A stretch of 16,216 nucleotides of DNA, from assembly GCA_913052655.1 (NCBI GenBank), contig CAJXFN010000015.1:1-16216 (forward strand). The letters run 5' to 3'. The DNA comes from an uncultured Flavobacteriales bacterium (GTDB taxonomy: Bacteria; Bacteroidota; Bacteroidia; Flavobacteriales; BACL11). The notes beneath the pieces are model-generated. The model was not told where the DNA came from. It saw only the letters and a list, made by a program, of their open reading frames with translations, and did no database searches. Positions 13,482 through 16,216 of this stretch are shown here, one piece after another. The position numbers and the translations under genes are program-made. Numbering within the stretch: the stretch's first letter is position 1; each line of letters opens with the position of its first letter.

Positions 13482-16216
13482 ATGAAAAAAACACTATTAA
13501 TTTTATTTACTTGTCTTTTGAATTCTTTAACTGCTCAAGTTGAAATGAAGTACAATCAAGATTCAAAGGAACTTCCAAAATGGGTTCAATTAATGTATTC
13601 AGAAAAACCTAATGAAGGCAGGATTATAGAGGAATACAATAAATTTTATACAACAAATGAGTTTGTGAAGAATCAACACACTCAATACTACAAAAGATGG
13701 ATTCGTTCTTTGAGCAGAACAACTAATCTTAACACAAATTCATCTAAATCCAAAAGCAGTAACCAATGGCAATGTATTGGTCCTTGGGATTTTGATAAAG
13801 ACGCAAATAGTAGAAGTTATGCCCCAGGGTCAGCTCATGTATATACCGTGGAACAATCTATAAGCAATCCAAATATTCTATATGCAGGAACAGCTACAGC
13901 AGGGGCTTGGAAAACAACTGATAAGGGAGATAATTGGAATTTAATCACAAGAGAAATTTCTCTGAATGGAGTATATGCAATTGAAATAGATTTCTTAGAT
14001 CCAGATGTGATTTATATAAGCGGAAATGGTGGTATTTTTAGATCTTACGACAGTGGATCCAATTGGACTTCAATAGGAAATGCTACGTTTACTAATCTTT
14101 TTCATTCTGTTACAGATATAAAATTAAATCCTACTAACAATTTAGAGTTATTTGTTGCAACAGATGAAGGTTTGTTTAAATCAACAGATAGAGGAGATAA
14201 TTTTTCAACTATTATGACCGGTAATTTCTTAGAAATTGAATTTCATCCTAACAGTGCTGATACTATGTATTTTGTAAAACAAACTGCTAATAAGACTGAG
14301 TTTTACAGATCAGATGATGGTGGAAATACAATAACCTTGTACTCGAATGGATGGCCAAATCCAAATTCTACAGATGAACAAAAAAGAACAGAAATTGCAG
14401 TTAGTGCTGCAGAGCCAGATAAAATTGTAGCGCTTGCGACTGGAAGTGCAAATGGAGGAAGTGGGTTATACGGAATCTATATTAGTAACGATAAAGGAGA
14501 AAATTGGACTTTTAAGTGTTGTGGACCTCAACCTGCTGGAATCCCTGATAGTATAAATATAAATATGATGGGCTGGCAACCAGATGGATCAGATGATGGG
14601 GGTCAATATTATTATGATTTAGCTCTGGCTATTAACCCAACAAATGCGGACATTATTCATGTAGGGGGTGTTAACCATTGGATTTCTACAGACGGAGGAA
14701 TGTCTTTTACTTGCCCTTCAAAATGGAGTACTCCTTACAAAAAAGGTTATGTACACGCAGATATTCACGATATTAATTATTTTGGGAACGATTTATGGTT
14801 TGCTTGTGATGGTGGTATATTTTACTCTTCAGACTATGGAGATAGTATCTATAAAAAACAAAACGGAATAGCAGGAACAGATTTCTGGGGTTTTGGAGCG
14901 GGATTTAAAGATGGAGATGTAATGTTAGGAGGCACCTATCATAACGGAACTTTATTAAAAGATGGTAATACTTATATTAATGACTGGTTATCTACTGATG
15001 GAGGAGATAATATCAGAGGCTTTGTAAATTTTGGTATGCCTAGAATTGCCTATAGTGATTATAATGGCAAAATTTTATCAGGTGATAGAGCCATAGATAT
15101 TTCTACATTTTCTTTAGCTTTAAAACCTAACGCATCTTATATCATTGGAGAGTCATCACAAATGGAATTTGACCCCAGATGTTTTAATTGGAGCTATATA
15201 GGAAATGACTCTACTCTCTGGATATCTAAAGATAATGCCTCAACTTATAGCCCTGTTTATCATTTTGATGATAAAGTAACTTCCGTAGAAGTTGCGTGGA
15301 GTAATCCTGATGTAATATATGTAGCCACTTGGCCATCTTGGTGGGGAACTAAAAAGTTGTGGAGAACAGATAATGCAGGACAAAATTGGTCTGATATTAC
15401 TCCAACAAACATAAACGGACAAGATTGGATTCCGTACGACATAACAATTAGCAGTGACGATGAAAATACACTATGGATTGCCAGAACATCTATGTATGGT
15501 GGAGTGCAAGATGCTCAAGGATATGAAGTATTTAAATCATCTGATGGTGGAATAACTTGGGATAACTGGAGCACCTCAACTCTTGATAATATAAATGCTA
15601 CCAATATTGAACATCAAAGAGGTAGTGATGGAGGCGTTTATCTTGGAACAAGAGACGCGGTATATTACAGGAACAATACTATGACAGACTGGGAAATCTA
15701 TGATAATAATTTACCTAAAAGTACTACTTCAACACAGCTTATACCTTATTACAGAGAAGGAAAATTATTTAACGGAACCAATCGTTCAGCATACGAAATT
15801 GAATTTTACGAAAATAGTCCTCCCTCAGCTCAAATATCTGCTGATAGATTGACTATCAATTGTTTAAACGATACAGTTCGATTTGTAGATCACTCTGCTG
15901 TGCGTCTAAATAGTGCTAGTTGGGAATGGTTCTTCCCCGGAGGAAGTCCAAGCACCTCTAATTTAGAAAATCCTATTGTAGTTTATTCTAGTCCTGGAAG
16001 TTATGATGTAACTTTAAAAGTAATAGACACTTTTGGTACAAGCACCCAAACTATACCTAATTTCATAACTTATACGGATACAGTATTTCCAATTACAAAT
16101 TCAAATTCTTTATATGAAAGATTTAACAGTAGTATTTTTCCCCCATCAGATTGGCAAAATCCTACTTCTTCTTATTCTTGGCAATCTATAGTAGTAGATA
16201 CAGGAATAAATTGCTT
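13482..16216 (+). CDS. Large secreted beta-propeller (BNR/sortilin-like) and PKD protein, 3'-truncated
   Basis: The frame is open from this ATG to the right edge (911 codons, no stop), so the C-terminus is not seen. A Sec signal peptide (MKKTLLILFTCLLNSLTAQ) leads into a region with about ten Asp-box (BNR, SxDxGxxW) motifs typical of sialidase or VPS10/sortilin-like propellers: WKTTDKGDNW at 143, FRSYDSGSNW at 186, FKSTDRGDNF at 232, YRSDDGG at 275, YISNDKGENW at 333, WISTDGG at 400, FYSSDYG at 447, degenerate WISKDNAS at 580, WRTDNAGQNW at 627 and FKSSDGGITW at 684. A PKD domain follows at about 783-865 (WEWFFPGGSPST...SPGSYDVTLKV). After it a new domain starts (LYERFNSSIFPPSDWQ, from 877), like the choice-of-anchor J/adhesin modules of Bacteroidota. 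Surface adhesion or polymer binding is likely. A C-terminal T9SS signal is expected but unseen. Confidence 0.88.
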   Translation, partial: MKKTLLILFTCLLNSLTAQVEMKYNQDSKELPKWVQLMYSEKPNEGRIIEEYNKFYTTNEFVKNQHTQYYKRWIRSLSRTTNLNTNSSKSKSSNQWQCIGPWDFDKDANSRSYAPGSAHVYTVEQSISNPNILYAGTATAGAWKTTDKGDNWNLITREISLNGVYAIEIDFLDPDVIYISGNGGIFRSYDSGSNWTSIGNATFTNLFHSVTDIKLNPTNNLELFVATDEGLFKSTDRGDNFSTIMTGNFLEIEFHPNSADTMYFVKQTANKTEFYRSDDGGNTITLYSNGWPNPNSTDEQKRTEIAVSAAEPDKIVALATGSANGGSGLYGIYISNDKGENWTFKCCGPQPAGIPDSININMMGWQPDGSDDGGQYYYDLALAINPTNADIIHVGGVNHWISTDGGMSFTCPSKWSTPYKKGYVHADIHDINYFGNDLWFACDGGIFYSSDYGDSIYKKQNGIAGTDFWGFGAGFKDGDVMLGGTYHNGTLLKDGNTYINDWLSTDGGDNIRGFVNFGMPRIAYSDYNGKILSGDRAIDISTFSLALKPNASYIIGESSQMEFDPRCFNWSYIGNDSTLWISKDNASTYSPVYHFDDKVTSVEVAWSNPDVIYVATWPSWWGTKKLWRTDNAGQNWSDITPTNINGQDWIPYDITISSDDENTLWIARTSMYGGVQDAQGYEVFKSSDGGITWDNWSTSTLDNINATNIEHQRGSDGGVYLGTRDAVYYRNNTMTDWEIYDNNLPKSTTSTQLIPYYREGKLFNGTNRSAYEIEFYENSPPSAQISADRLTINCLNDTVRFVDHSAVRLNSASWEWFFPGGSPSTSNLENPIVVYSSPGSYDVTLKVIDTFGTSTQTIPNFITYTDTVFPITNSNSLYERFNSSIFPPSDWQNPTSSYSWQSIVVDTGINC

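Noticed and set aside
14668..14871. Small plus-strand frame inside the propeller gene
   Set aside because: It is out of frame with a long open gene that has clear domain motifs across the same bases.
15240..15442. Two overlapping minus-strand frames opposite the propeller gene
   Set aside because: They are antisense shadows without homology or initiation context.
13482..16216. Repeated SxDxGxxW motifs as DNA-level tandem repeats
   Set aside because: The motifs are diverged and irregularly spaced; they are protein-level Asp boxes, not a nucleotide repeat array.

Overview
The window looks like core chromosome of an AT-rich member of the Bacteroidota, most likely a marine flavobacterium-like organism. 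The evidence is promoter-like boxes of the Bacteroidota type (TAnnTTTG), a thioredoxin-fold protein with a C-terminal domain of the type IX secretion (T9SS) kind, a short F1 epsilon subunit, and a very large secreted beta-propeller/PKD protein. No species can be named from sequence alone. I see no tRNA, rRNA, CRISPR array, insertion sequence or phage gene.

Layout. (1) 2-1978, plus strand: the 3' two thirds of atpD, then atpC and a lipoprotein of the permuted-papain YiiX/C92 type. (2) 1980-7122, minus strand, converging on the lipoprotein gene with a one-base gap. In transcription order this holds a periplasmic heavy-metal-associated (HMA) protein, a secreted thioredoxin-like protein, a membrane metallophosphoesterase, a FemAB/GNAT-like acyltransferase, and a tight rsgA-dtd-mazG set for ribosome assembly, tRNA proofreading and nucleotide clean-up. 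(3) 7221-11798, minus strand: metH followed three bases later by metF. (4) 11799-12162: a regulatory intergenic region. (5) 12163-13422, plus strand: metK, closed by a clear intrinsic terminator. (6) 13482 to the window end, plus strand: a large secreted protein, cut by the window edge.

The centre of interest is the methionine/SAM locus. MetF makes 5-methyl-tetrahydrofolate, MetH uses it to make methionine, and MetK turns methionine into S-adenosylmethionine. The two transcription units diverge from one short region, and each leader carries a SAM riboswitch of a different class. The metH-metF leader has a well-formed SAM-I (S-box) aptamer; the metK leader has a SAM-II-like (or SAM-V-like) aptamer. 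The two candidate promoters share one palindrome, CAAATTTG. In both leaders I can see pairings that involve the start codon region: a hairpin that buries the metK ATG, and a hairpin whose loop carries the metH ATG. A perfect 9-base complement to the metK aptamer core lies downstream of that aptamer. How these pairings switch is inference.

The rest is mostly ordinary housekeeping. Points worth a second look are the paired secreted HMA and thioredoxin proteins, the metallophosphoesterase/acyltransferase overlap, non-ATG starts on two genes, and a candidate leaderless promoter at rsgA.
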